Assembly: GCF_000714545.1 (NCBI RefSeq)
Contig: NZ_AUNB01000051.1
Coordinates: 86,243 to 150,242 of the forward strand
Source of the DNA: Thioclava indica
Lineage (GTDB): Bacteria > Pseudomonadota > Alphaproteobacteria > Rhodobacterales > Rhodobacteraceae
Direction: 5' to 3'
Length of the DNA: 64,000 nt
This document shows, piece by piece, positions 18,362 through 27,020 of the stretch. The position numbers and the translations under genes are program-made. Numbering within the stretch: the stretch's first letter is position 1; the number at the start of each line of letters is the position of its first letter. The notes beneath the pieces are model-generated. The model was not told the origin of the DNA and made no database searches. It saw only the letters and a program-made list of their open reading frames with translations.

Positions 18362-19387
18362 TCAGTCGATCTTGAGGCTGCCATCTTTGGGCAGATAGGT
18401 GCTGTCGAAGTAAAGCGCCGCATCAGGGGTGTGCGTGAAGTCATAGACCAGTTTGGTCTGCTCAATCGCTTTGTCCATGCGGGCCGGATCAATGCTGCCC
18501 ATGCCATTTTCCTTGACGAAATCGGTCAGGACGTTGGCATCAATCGCCATCTGCAACCGCTCGGTTTCCAGCGCCTTATCGGCCGCCGGATTACGTTTGA
18601 TCAGCGCATCCACCGCCTTGCCCGGATCGGCAATCGCCGCTTTCCAGCCTTGGGCCGTGGCTTCGATAAAACCCGTGATTTCATCGGGATGGGCCTTGGC
18701 GTAATCGGTGTTCACGATGATCGCATTGCCATAAAGCGCCACGCCATAATCGGCCATCAGCAGCACCGATTGTTGATCGAGCGGCACGCCAAGGCGCTTG
18801 AGGTTCAGCGTTGAAGAGAAAGAGAACCCCGCGATCGCATCGACCTTGCCCTGTGCCAGCATCGGCTCGCGCACCGGAAAACCAACGGGATCAACGGTGA
18901 TCTTGTCCATATCCAAACCAGTCTCGGCGGCGAAGATCGGAAATTGCGCCCAAGCGCCATCGGGCGGCGGCGCGCCCAGCACCTTGCCCTCAAGATCCTT
19001 GGGGGTGTTCACGCCCAGATCCTTGCGCCCGACCACCGCAAAGGGCGGCTTGTCATAAACCATCATCACCGCCGTCACCGGCGCGCCGGGGTTCTGGTCG
19101 AGGAACTTCATCAGCGAGTTGATATCGGCAAATCCCACCGGATAGGCCCCCGTCGCGACCTTTGGAATCGCATCAAGCGAGCCTTTGCCCTCGGAGATTT
19201 CCACATCAAGACCCGCATCGGTGTAAAACCCGTCATCCACGGCTAGAAAATACGGGGCGGACGGGCCTTCGAATTTCCAATCCAGCGCAAAGGGAAACTT
19301 GGTGTCCGCCTGCGCGAGTGTCGCGCTAAAGCCGATAAGCGTTGCGGCGATCAGGGGGGGGTTAGGGTGAAACATCGCGATCCTCAT
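18362..19387 (-). CDS. NMT1/THI5-like ABC substrate-binding protein
   Basis: Periplasmic receptor of the three-gene importer. The mature part opens ADTKFPFALDWKFEGPSAPY and has the NMT1-like pattern GFYTDAGLDVEI, then GFADINSLMKF and FPVREPMLAQGKVDAI. These are similar to receptors for thiamine or riboflavin precursors and other heteroaromatic or sulfonate ligands. The leader is PLIAATLIGFSATLAQA. Several in-frame Met codons cluster at 19396, 19387 and 19375; 19387 is chosen because it keeps an arginine before the hydrophobic core, but 19375 has GAGG six bases upstream and is a real alternative. Ligand unknown: no riboswitch was recognised upstream. Confidence 0.85.
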   Translation of the reverse strand: MRIAMFHPNPPLIAATLIGFSATLAQADTKFPFALDWKFEGPSAPYFLAVDDGFYTDAGLDVEISEGKGSLDAIPKVATGAYPVGFADINSLMKFLDQNPGAPVTAVMMVYDKPPFAVVGRKDLGVNTPKDLEGKVLGAPPPDGAWAQFPIFAAETGLDMDKITVDPVGFPVREPMLAQGKVDAIAGFSFSSTLNLKRLGVPLDQQSVLLMADYGVALYGNAIIVNTDYAKAHPDEITGFIEATAQGWKAAIADPGKAVDALIKRNPAADKALETERLQMAIDANVLTDFVKENGMGSIDPARMDKAIEQTKLVYDFTHTPDAALYFDSTYLPKDGSLKID

Positions 19388-19555
19388 TGTCATCATCCGG
19401 GCCGATTGGGCCGTTTGAAATAATCGTGCGCACAATGGGGCGGGGCGAAAGGCAATAGACGAAGCGTCCCGGTGCCAAGGTGTCAATCACGGCGGTGTGA
19501 TGAAACTCTGGGCGAAAAACTGAACGATTGCCAGTTTTTCTTGCACAATCTGAGG

Positions 19556-21466
19556 TCAAAGGGCGATGCGGAGCTGCAAAAAACCCTCTGTGTCTAAACC
19601 TAACGGCGTCGCCACCAGCCCGCTTTGGCCCAGTGCGGCGAGGTGGTTGATGGCATCCGGGGCCGTGCGGCATATCACATTGGTGCCCGTCATCGCAGCA
19701 AAGCGCCAAACCTGTTGCGCCGCGATCTGCAACGGCTCTGATCTGCATGCCTCGTTCATCAGCAGGTCGCGGATTTTCACGCTCTCGCCGGGCAGGGGGA
19801 TGGGACGCGCGATCACGCCGAGACGCGCACATTGCGCAAGCCGATAGCTACTGCTTAGCAGCACAAATTTCTGCGTAGCTGCAACGGGTTGGCCTTGGTA
19901 ACACAGCGCACTCACACGCCCCGGCCCGGCGTGGTGCAGATTTCCCTCGCTGTCGTAAAGCGGCGGGCGCGAGATATCGAACTCGTATGTCACCCCAAAC
20001 ATGACGTCGAAATTGTAACTCGGATAGGTTCTGTCGCGCAGCCAATGGTCTTGTGAGCCCGGTGAAATTTGATGAAAACTCCGCGCCGAATATTCCAGCC
20101 ATTTGCGCAGTTCGGCGCCCGAAATCTCGATCGCGGCCAGCGTGTTGTTGAACAGATAGAGGTCGTCAATATGGTTGATCCGCAGCGGTCCGGGCGCGAT
20201 GGCGACATAGTTCCCCGGCCCGCGCCGCCCGCCCGCCTTGAACGCGGACGCAGCGCATAAAAGCGGCAGTTCGGATTCGGGCAACCCGGCCAAAGCGCGC
20301 GTGGCATAGCGCATCTGCGCATGTGCGACCAAGGTCATGCAGGGATCGGCCCCGAGCAGCGCGAAATAACTATGCAGCGGGCTTTCCAGCGTGCCGATTT
20401 CGCGCCGGATATGGGCCAACGTGCTGTGATGGGCACGCTCGCAGGCGGCGATCACGGCGGGGGCCTCAAGCGCGCGTGGCTTGCGCAATTCGGCCCGGTG
20501 GCGCGCGATGCGCCACCGCCCGCCCTCCGGTTTCGCAAGCGTCAGATCAAGCACGCCGAGATGGTCGCCAAAGGCCCCGGCATTAAGCGCGGGCTTGCCA
20601 CTCAGCGTAGCGCGGATCGGATCGACACCCTCTGCGATAGGGGTTTTTGGATCAGGAAAGCACTGGTGGTCATGCCCGGCCAAAATCACGTCGATCCCGT
20701 CGATGGCGGCAATATCAACGGCGGCGTTCTCGGGCTTGCCGCAATGGGATGCAACAGGGGGCAGTGGGGCGACCCCGGTATGGGCCAGCGCGATCACCAA
20801 GTCGGGTTTGGCGGCCAAAATCGGCGCCATGAGGGCACGCGCGCACGCGACGCTGTCGCCAAAGCGAAAGCCATCCGCCCCCTCGCTTTGCACGAACGAG
20901 GCGGTTTGCTTTGGCAAAAAGCCGATCACGGCGATGCGCAGATGATGACAGGCCCCATCGCTATCAAACATCTCGCGGTCCAGCATCACCCAAGGCGGCA
21001 GGACCAGCGCAGGGTGGGCGCGCTGCGCAGCATCCGAAAGCTCTAGATTGGCGCTGACAATCGGGAAGTCGGCGGCATGCACGGATTGGTTGAGTTGCTC
21101 AAGGCCGAAATCAAACTCGTGATTGCCCAAATTTCCCGCGTCATAGCCCACCGTATTCATCGCCGCGATCATCGGGTTGATGGCTTGGCGATCTGCGCCC
21201 GCGGCCTCTCCCCAAAGCTGGGTCAGGGGCGTGCCTTGCATAAAGTCGCCATTGTCAAACAGCAGGCAATTGGGCGCTTGTCTTCGCGCCTGCGCAATCT
21301 CGCCCGCAAGAACTGCAAGCCCTGCGCCATCACTGGAGCGATCGGTGAAATAGTCATAGGCGCGCACATGACCGTGCAGATCCGTGGTCTCAAGAACACG
21401 CAGCGCGAGTGTCACCGTCTTCGCGCAGGCGTCATCCTGCGGCGCATGAAATGGCAGCCCTTCCAT
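19556..21466 (-). CDS. 2',3'-cyclic-nucleotide 2'-phosphodiesterase/3'-nucleotidase-like (CpdB) without signal peptide
   Basis: A 636-residue enzyme of the 5'-nucleotidase/CpdB family. The metallophosphatase half shows LETTDLHGHVRAYDYF, DNGDFMQGTP, GNLGNHEFDFGL and LAHTGV plus LAGHDHQ, supplying the dinuclear metal ligands. The C-terminal nucleotide-binding half includes FNNTLAAIEISGAELRKWLE and the aromatic YPSYNFDVMFGVTYEFDISR. Typical CpdB is periplasmic, but this protein starts MEGLPFHAPQDDACAKTVTL with no signal. ATG at 21466 fits a GGGA site; GTG at 21469 is an alternative. Substrate could be 2',3'-cyclic nucleotides or 3'-nucleotides; cytosolic location is an inference. Confidence 0.88.
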   Translation of the reverse strand: MEGLPFHAPQDDACAKTVTLALRVLETTDLHGHVRAYDYFTDRSSDGAGLAVLAGEIAQARRQAPNCLLFDNGDFMQGTPLTQLWGEAAGADRQAINPMIAAMNTVGYDAGNLGNHEFDFGLEQLNQSVHAADFPIVSANLELSDAAQRAHPALVLPPWVMLDREMFDSDGACHHLRIAVIGFLPKQTASFVQSEGADGFRFGDSVACARALMAPILAAKPDLVIALAHTGVAPLPPVASHCGKPENAAVDIAAIDGIDVILAGHDHQCFPDPKTPIAEGVDPIRATLSGKPALNAGAFGDHLGVLDLTLAKPEGGRWRIARHRAELRKPRALEAPAVIAACERAHHSTLAHIRREIGTLESPLHSYFALLGADPCMTLVAHAQMRYATRALAGLPESELPLLCAASAFKAGGRRGPGNYVAIAPGPLRINHIDDLYLFNNTLAAIEISGAELRKWLEYSARSFHQISPGSQDHWLRDRTYPSYNFDVMFGVTYEFDISRPPLYDSEGNLHHAGPGRVSALCYQGQPVAATQKFVLLSSSYRLAQCARLGVIARPIPLPGESVKIRDLLMNEACRSEPLQIAAQQVWRFAAMTGTNVICRTAPDAINHLAALGQSGLVATPLGLDTEGFLQLRIAL

Positions 21467-21684
21467 CACTATCCCTTTGCCGCTGTGGTGCGACTATATG
21501 CGACCGCTCGTTGACCGAGCTGGCCTATTCCCCTTGAATGCAACCTAAGGTAGAGCGTGAAAAATCGCTAGTCAGTAAATTCCCCGTGACCCGTTTTCCA
21601 AAAACATTATGCCGTTTTGCAACATCTCTGTGACTGGCCAAGCCCGTGCCGATATGGGATGAGCGTTGCAAACGGAGTCCGGTC

Positions 21685-22680
21685 ATGCCTTTTGAGCGCG
21701 CACAAATTCCATCTGAGCAAGTCGATCTTCCCGCCTTTACCGGTGATACTGCGCTGGATCGCTGTGGCGAGTTGCGCCGTGATCCGCAGGCTTTGGGCGT
21801 GTTGCGCGCGAAATCGGACACGCGCATCTTGCCGATCTGGCGGGGGCGGCCATTGCTCACGCCCGAGGGGTTGGGCCTGCTGGCCTCTGATCATGTGCTG
21901 TTCGACACCCTCACTGGCCCCGAGATTTTTCTGGGTCGGTTAACGGGCGAAGTGGCGGGTGCTTTTTTCGCCCGCGATGTTTCGGCCCACGAGCTTGCCG
22001 GCCCATTGCCCGAGGGGGCTGCATTTTTCGACGCCAGCGAGCAGCATCACCCAAGCCTGCCCGACAGCTACCGCTTTGCCGAGCTGCGCGGCGCGATGGC
22101 GCGGCTGGATCCGCTGGAGGGCGAACTCGCCGCCACCGCGCGGTCGATGTTTGAATGGCACCGCACACATGGGTTTTGCGCCGTCTGCGGTGCGCCCAGC
22201 CAGATCGAGGATGCAGGCTGGCAGCGGCGCTGTTCCCGTTGCGGCGCGGCGCATTTCCCGCGCACCGATCCGGTTGTCATTATGATGATAACACGGGGAA
22301 ATCGTCTGTTGCTGGGGCGCTCTCCGGGGTGGCCTGCGGGGATGTATTCCATACTTGCGGGCTTTATGGAGCCGGGGGAAACGGTGCAAAAGGCCGTGCG
22401 CCGCGAGGTATTTGAGGAAACTGGCGTGCAGGTCGGGGCGGTGCGTTTTGTCGCCTCGCAGCCCTGGCCTTATCCGTCTTCGCTGATGCTGGGCTGTCAC
22501 GGCACGGCGCTAAGCGAAGAGATCACCGTCGATCCCACCGAGATTGAGGACGCGATCTGGATCACCCGCGAGCGGCTGCTGGAGGTCGTCGCAGGACGTG
22601 ACGCGATGATTTCTCCGCCACGTATTGGCGCGATTGCGGGCTGGATGATGCGTCAGTGGCTTGCGGATCGTCTGGTTTAA
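21685..22680 (+). CDS. nudC: NudC-type NAD+ diphosphatase
   Basis: Hydrolyses NAD(H) to NMN(H) and AMP and, in studied homologues, removes NAD caps from RNA. The 331-residue protein has the zinc ribbon CAVCGAP...CSRCGA, the Nudix box GFMEPGETVQKAVRREVFEE with the following TGV, and the NudC signature SQPWPYPSS downstream. The start at 21685 (MPFERAQIP) has GGAG eight bases upstream; a longer frame from 21646 has no such site. A gene for an SRPBCC protein follows 49 bases later on the same strand and may share the transcript. Confidence 0.95.
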   Translation: MPFERAQIPSEQVDLPAFTGDTALDRCGELRRDPQALGVLRAKSDTRILPIWRGRPLLTPEGLGLLASDHVLFDTLTGPEIFLGRLTGEVAGAFFARDVSAHELAGPLPEGAAFFDASEQHHPSLPDSYRFAELRGAMARLDPLEGELAATARSMFEWHRTHGFCAVCGAPSQIEDAGWQRRCSRCGAAHFPRTDPVVIMMITRGNRLLLGRSPGWPAGMYSILAGFMEPGETVQKAVRREVFEETGVQVGAVRFVASQPWPYPSSLMLGCHGTALSEEITVDPTEIEDAIWITRERLLEVVAGRDAMISPPRIGAIAGWMMRQWLADRLV

Positions 22681-22729
22681 GGCCAGTTTGCCCGCGATTC
22701 TTCGGGATCAGGTGTAATGGAGTGAGCCT

Positions 22730-23203
22730 ATGAAGTTTTCCACCCGCAAAGATATCGCGGCCCCGGCCGATTTTATTTTCGACCGGCTGGCAGATTTCGG
22801 CTCGTTCGAACGGATCGCGATGCGCCGTGGAATTTCGCTCAAGCGTCTTGATACGCTTGTCGTTCCCGGCGCGGGGATGTCATGGGAAATCGGCTTTCGC
22901 TTTCGTGGGCGGGAGCGCCAGATGATCACCGATCTGGAGATTTTCGAGCGCCCCGAGACGCTAACCTATGCGGGTAAATCCAGCAGCTTTGAGGCGCGTT
23001 TGGAAATGCTCGTGACCGAACTGTCCAAGACCCGCTCGCGCATTCTGACCGCGCTGGAAATCAAGCCGCGCACCTTGGGCGCGCGCCTGATGGTGCAATC
23101 GGCCAAGCTGGGCAAAGGTAATCTGGACCGGCGATTCGATGATCGTATCGGCCATTTCGCCCAGGATATCGAACGTCAGGCCGAAAAAGCCGCGCGCGTC
23201 TAA
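22730..23203 (+). CDS. SRPBCC (START-like) family protein
   Basis: A 157-residue protein of the SRPBCC lipid/polyketide-binding fold, opening MKFSTRKDIAAPADFIFDRL, a classic 'polyketide cyclase/START' N-terminus, and continuing with strands WEIGFRFRGRERQMITDLEI. The fold binds hydrophobic ligands in a deep pocket; no catalytic residues or ligand can be named. It is followed by a convergent pheA gene 11 bases after its stop. Confidence 0.82.
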   Translation: MKFSTRKDIAAPADFIFDRLADFGSFERIAMRRGISLKRLDTLVVPGAGMSWEIGFRFRGRERQMITDLEIFERPETLTYAGKSSSFEARLEMLVTELSKTRSRILTALEIKPRTLGARLMVQSAKLGKGNLDRRFDDRIGHFAQDIERQAEKAARV

Positions 23204-23214
23204 GCCGCCGCGCG

Positions 23215-24084
23215 TTAGCCTTTGCGGCGCGGATCGGCGGGGTAAACGCCCAGAATTTCCAGATAATCGGTGAAGTAATCCAGCTCTTCCAGCGCCCGTG
23301 CAAGGGCGGGATCGTCGGGATGGCCTTCGACATCGGCATAAAACTGCGTGGCGGTGAAATTGCCCCCCACCATGTAGCTTTCCAGCTTGGTCATGTTCAC
23401 GCCATTGGTCGCAAATCCGCCCATCGCTTTATAAAGTGCAGCAGGGATGTTGCGCACGCGAAACACGAAAGTGGTCATCATCAGATCCCCGCGCGGGGTC
23501 AGATCGGCGGCTTTGCCCATGATCAGGAAACGCGTGGTGTTATGGGCGTTATCCTCAATGTGGCGGGCGAGAATGTTCAGACCATAGGTTTCGGCGGCCA
23601 TGTCTGACGCCAGAACCCCGACCTCACGCGTCTGCGCCTGCGCCAGTTCGGCGGCAGCTCCTGCGCTATCGGCTGCCGACTCGCCGCGAATGTTGTAGCG
23701 CGACAGGAAACTTGCCGCTTGCGGGATCAACACCGGATGCGCGCGCACCTTTTCAAGTTCTTCGATCTGCACGCCGGGCAGGGCCATCAAGCTGATATGA
23801 ACGCGCACAAACGCCTCATCCAAGATGCGCAAACCGCTTTCGGGCAGCAGGCGGTGAATATCGGCCACGCGCCCGTAAGTGGTGTTTTCCACCGGCAGCA
23901 TCGCCAGATTCGCCGCGCCGGTTTTGACCGCGTCGATCACATCTTCAAAGCTGCGGCACGGCACCGGTTCGAGTTCGGGGCGCGCGTCGCGACAGGCTTG
24001 GTGCGAATAGGCCCCCAACTCGCCCTGAAAGGCGATGCGCGCGCTCGCAGGGGTGCCCGAGGGCGTGGCGTGTTTATCTGACAT
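23215..24084 (-). CDS. pheA: prephenate dehydratase
   Basis: Converts prephenate to phenylpyruvate in phenylalanine synthesis. The 289-residue monofunctional enzyme has the catalytic-domain signatures IAFQGELGAYSHQA, LPVENTTYGRVADIHRLL and the TRF-type motif NTTRFLIM. An ACT regulatory domain follows (MGGFATNGVNMTKLESYM...), which usually mediates inhibition by phenylalanine. No chorismate mutase domain. The start at 24084 (MSDKHATPSG) has a GAAAGGAA site; a longer frame from 24279 is rejected. Monocistronic. Confidence 0.95.
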   Translation of the reverse strand: MSDKHATPSGTPASARIAFQGELGAYSHQACRDARPELEPVPCRSFEDVIDAVKTGAANLAMLPVENTTYGRVADIHRLLPESGLRILDEAFVRVHISLMALPGVQIEELEKVRAHPVLIPQAASFLSRYNIRGESAADSAGAAAELAQAQTREVGVLASDMAAETYGLNILARHIEDNAHNTTRFLIMGKAADLTPRGDLMMTTFVFRVRNIPAALYKAMGGFATNGVNMTKLESYMVGGNFTATQFYADVEGHPDDPALARALEELDYFTDYLEILGVYPADPRRKG

Positions 24085-24329
24085 CGGGCGGTTCCTTTCA
24101 CGCGCAGGCCACAGCGCAGTTCGGGCCTGATCCGTGCCTAGCCCGCCTAGCCTGTGAAGAAAAGAGGGCATGGCCAAGCCCGTTCTTCCCGACGATGCAA
24201 GGGGCCTCACGCTGGGGAAACGGGGCGAAATCACGCGAAAACCGATCACGGCAAGTAAAGTTCGCTTGATTTGCCACACCTCAAGCGGGTAGATGCAAGA
24301 GACGAATACGACATATCCAGGGGCGGAAA

Positions 24330-24881
24330 ATGTTCAACACGATGACCCTCACCAAACTGGCTGGCGCACTTTTGGGCGCGCTGCTGTTTTTTCTGCTGAT
24401 GTCTTGGGCGTCAAGCGCGCTTTATCACACTGGCGAGGCCGAGGATCATTCCGGCGGCGAACATGAAGTCGCCGCTGCCGGCCCGACGATGTCCGCCGCG
24501 CCCGGCGATTTGCTGGCAACCGAGGGGGATGCGGACGAAGCCGAAACCGAGGCCGTGGAAATGATCGCGCTGGGCGATGGCGATGCGGGCAAGGGCGCAA
24601 AGGTTTTCAAGAAATGCGCCGCCTGTCACAAGGTTGACGGCAAGAACGGCGTTGGCCCCCACCTTGATGGCGTGATCAATCGCGCGGTCGCTTCGGTGGC
24701 TGATTTCAACTATTCCGACGCGATGAAATCGCATGGCGGTGAGTGGACGCTTGAGGCAATCAACGACTATCTCACGAACCCCAAGGAATACGTTCCCGGC
24801 AACAAGATGTCCTTTGCTGGTCTCAAAAAGGCGGAAGACCGCAATAACGTGATCGCGTATTTGCAGGAACACACCCAGTAA
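24330..24881 (+). CDS. cycM: membrane-anchored cytochrome c (CycM/c552 type)
   Basis: Single-haem electron carrier of 183 residues. An uncleaved N-terminal anchor (LAGALLGALLFFLLMSWASS) is followed by an acidic, Ala-rich linker (about 35-85) and a class-I cytochrome c domain: KKCAACHKVDG with Cys96, Cys99 and His100, and the Met ligand in NKMSFAGLK. This layout matches Paracoccus CycM/c552, which carries electrons from bc1 to terminal oxidases. The window also encodes a cbb3 oxidase, a possible partner, but the anchored c552 is best known with aa3 oxidase. Terminator follows. Confidence 0.88.
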   Translation: MFNTMTLTKLAGALLGALLFFLLMSWASSALYHTGEAEDHSGGEHEVAAAGPTMSAAPGDLLATEGDADEAETEAVEMIALGDGDAGKGAKVFKKCAACHKVDGKNGVGPHLDGVINRAVASVADFNYSDAMKSHGGEWTLEAINDYLTNPKEYVPGNKMSFAGLKKAEDRNNVIAYLQEHTQ

Positions 24882-24904
24882 GGCGCGTTTGCGCAATCTG
24901 TTGC

Positions 24905-24937
24905 AAGGGCCGTTCCCGCGATGGGAGCGGCCCTTTC
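24905..24937 (+). terminator. Rho-independent terminator after cycM
   Basis: AAGGGCCG-TTCCC pairs with GGGAG-CGGCCCTT around GCGAT and is followed by TTTC, 24 bases past the stop. Confidence 0.82.
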
Positions 24938-25045
24938 ACATTCGCGCGCGCCGCCTTACAGTTTCGTAACTTGCCCGTGGGGGCATTGGGCCGCTAGCTT
25001 GGCCGCGATGCCGTCCCGGACGGTGTGACAACGGAGAAAATGTGA

Positions 25046-26986
25046 ATGGTGCAGGCGCGAGTGGCAGTAAAGTCGGGTGAGATGACGCAAGCAAACCCGA
25101 TTGCAGGCAGCGCCTTGGCGTTGATTGCAGGGGCGATGATCTGGGTCGGGCTGGCGCTGGGCGCACATGCTCAAGAGGCAACGCCTGCTGCGGCGCAAGC
25201 CGATGCAGGGCAGGGCGATGTGATCACCACCTACGGCATCGCCACGCTGGGATCGCTGAGATACCCTGCCGATTTCGCCCATCTTGATTACGTCAACCCG
25301 GATGCACCCAAGGGCGGGGAAATCTCGGAATGGGCGCCCGGCGGCTTTGACAATTACAACCCCTACTCGATTCAGGGACGCGCCGCCGCCTTGGCCTCGG
25401 CCCCGCTGGAATCGCTGATGACGGGCACCGCCGATACTGTCGGCGAGCTATACTGCCTGCTGTGCAAAACCCTTGAGTATCCGGCCAGTAAGGATTGGGT
25501 GATCTTCACACTGCGCGACGGGATCACCTTTTCGGACGGAACGCCACTCACCGCGCAAGATGTGATGTTTTCCTATGAGCAGTTGCGCGAAAAGGGACTT
25601 AGTTCGTTTCGCGCCGTGATCGCCCAGCAGGTAAAATCCGCCGAAGTGATCGACCCGAAACATATCAAATTCACCTTCATGCCCGACGCCCCGCGCCGCG
25701 ATATCATTCAGGCCGTGGGCAGCCTGCCGGTGTTTTCCAAGGCGCAGTTCGAGCGCGACAAGATCGACCTGTCGCAAACCTCGAAAGTGCCGTTTATCGG
25801 GTCCGGCCCCTACATGTTCGACAGCGTGAAAAATAACCGTGCGATCACATGGAAACGCAACCCCGATTACTGGGGCGCAAACCTGCCGATCAACAAGGGC
25901 CGATCCAATTTCGACACCATCCGCATCGAATATTTCGGCGATTACCAATCGGCGTTTGAGGGGTTCAAGGCCGGCACCTACACCTTTCGCAACGAAGCCA
26001 GTTCCAGCATCTGGGCCAATGGCTACAACTTCCCCGCGCTGGAAAAGGGCGAGGTGGTGAAGGCCGAACTGCCCGACGGCAATATCGCCTCGGGGCAGGC
26101 GTTTGTGATCAACCTGCGGCGCGCGAAATTCGACGACATTCGCGTGCGCGAGGCGCTTGGGCTGATGTTCAATTTCGAATGGTCCAACGAGACGCTGTTT
26201 TACGGCCTTTATGATCGCGTCGAGAGCATCTGGGAAAACTCCGATCTGCAAGCCAGCGGTAAGCCCTCGGAGGCGGAGTTGAAGCTGCTCACGCCGCTCG
26301 CCAAGGATCTGCCCAAGGGCGTGTTAACCGATGATGCGGTGATGCAGCCCGTGTCTGGCAAGCGTCAGTTGGACCGTAAAAACATGCGCAAGGCTGCCAA
26401 GCTGCTGGAAGAGGCGGGTTGGATCGTGGGCAGCGATGGGATGCGGCGCAATGCCAAAGGCGAGGTGTTGTCGGTTGCGATCCTGAATGACAGCCAGACC
26501 TTTGACCGGGTGATCACGCCCTACGTTCAAAACCTGCGCGCGCTCGGGATCGACGCCAAGATGGACCGCGTCGATGACAGCGAATATGAAAACCGCCGTC
26601 GCGCGCATGATTTCGACCTGATCACCACGCATCTCGGGCAAGACGAAATTCCCGGCTCTAATCTGCAGCAGTATTTCGGCTCCAAAAGCACCGAGGATGT
26701 GTTCAATGCGATGGGGCTGCAAAACCCCGCCATCGACACGCTGATCAAGTTGGTCGAGCAGGCGAAAACCCATGAAGAGCTGACCACCCGCGTTCATGCG
26801 CTTGATCGCGCCCTGCGCGCGATCCGCTTCTGGGTGCCGCAATGGTATAAGCCCACCCACACGGTCGCCTATTACGATATGTACAAACATCCCGAAACCT
26901 TGCCCCCCTATTCGCTGGGAGAGCTGGATTTCTGGTGGTATGACGCCGAGAAGGCCAAGAAACTGAAGGCGGAAGGTGCGTTCTAA
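25046..26986 (+). CDS. yejA: YejA-type oligopeptide ABC substrate-binding protein
   Basis: Periplasmic receptor (646 aa) of the SBP_bac_5 class. After a Sec signal (ALALIAGAMIWVGLALGAHA, ending about residue 42) it reads TYGIATLGSLRYPADFAHLDYVNPDAP in two overlapping blocks typical of YejA, then VGELYCLLCKTLEYP and RDGITFSDGTPLTAQDVMFS. In enterobacteria YejABEF imports peptides and microcin C. ATG at 25046 has GGAGAAA upstream; the Met at codon 13 would leave a shorter leader and is possible. First gene of yejABEF. Confidence 0.93.
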   Translation: MVQARVAVKSGEMTQANPIAGSALALIAGAMIWVGLALGAHAQEATPAAAQADAGQGDVITTYGIATLGSLRYPADFAHLDYVNPDAPKGGEISEWAPGGFDNYNPYSIQGRAAALASAPLESLMTGTADTVGELYCLLCKTLEYPASKDWVIFTLRDGITFSDGTPLTAQDVMFSYEQLREKGLSSFRAVIAQQVKSAEVIDPKHIKFTFMPDAPRRDIIQAVGSLPVFSKAQFERDKIDLSQTSKVPFIGSGPYMFDSVKNNRAITWKRNPDYWGANLPINKGRSNFDTIRIEYFGDYQSAFEGFKAGTYTFRNEASSSIWANGYNFPALEKGEVVKAELPDGNIASGQAFVINLRRAKFDDIRVREALGLMFNFEWSNETLFYGLYDRVESIWENSDLQASGKPSEAELKLLTPLAKDLPKGVLTDDAVMQPVSGKRQLDRKNMRKAAKLLEEAGWIVGSDGMRRNAKGEVLSVAILNDSQTFDRVITPYVQNLRALGIDAKMDRVDDSEYENRRRAHDFDLITTHLGQDEIPGSNLQQYFGSKSTEDVFNAMGLQNPAIDTLIKLVEQAKTHEELTTRVHALDRALRAIRFWVPQWYKPTHTVAYYDMYKHPETLPPYSLGELDFWWYDAEKAKKLKAEGAF

Positions 26987-27020
26987 GCCACCCCGCCGCT
27001 AACCGAGCAGAGGGCCAGAT

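Noticed and set aside
19388..19555. TPP riboswitch upstream of the NMT1-like receptor
   Set aside because: The conserved CTGAGA...ACC thi-box pattern is not present in the leader, so a thiamine role cannot be supported.
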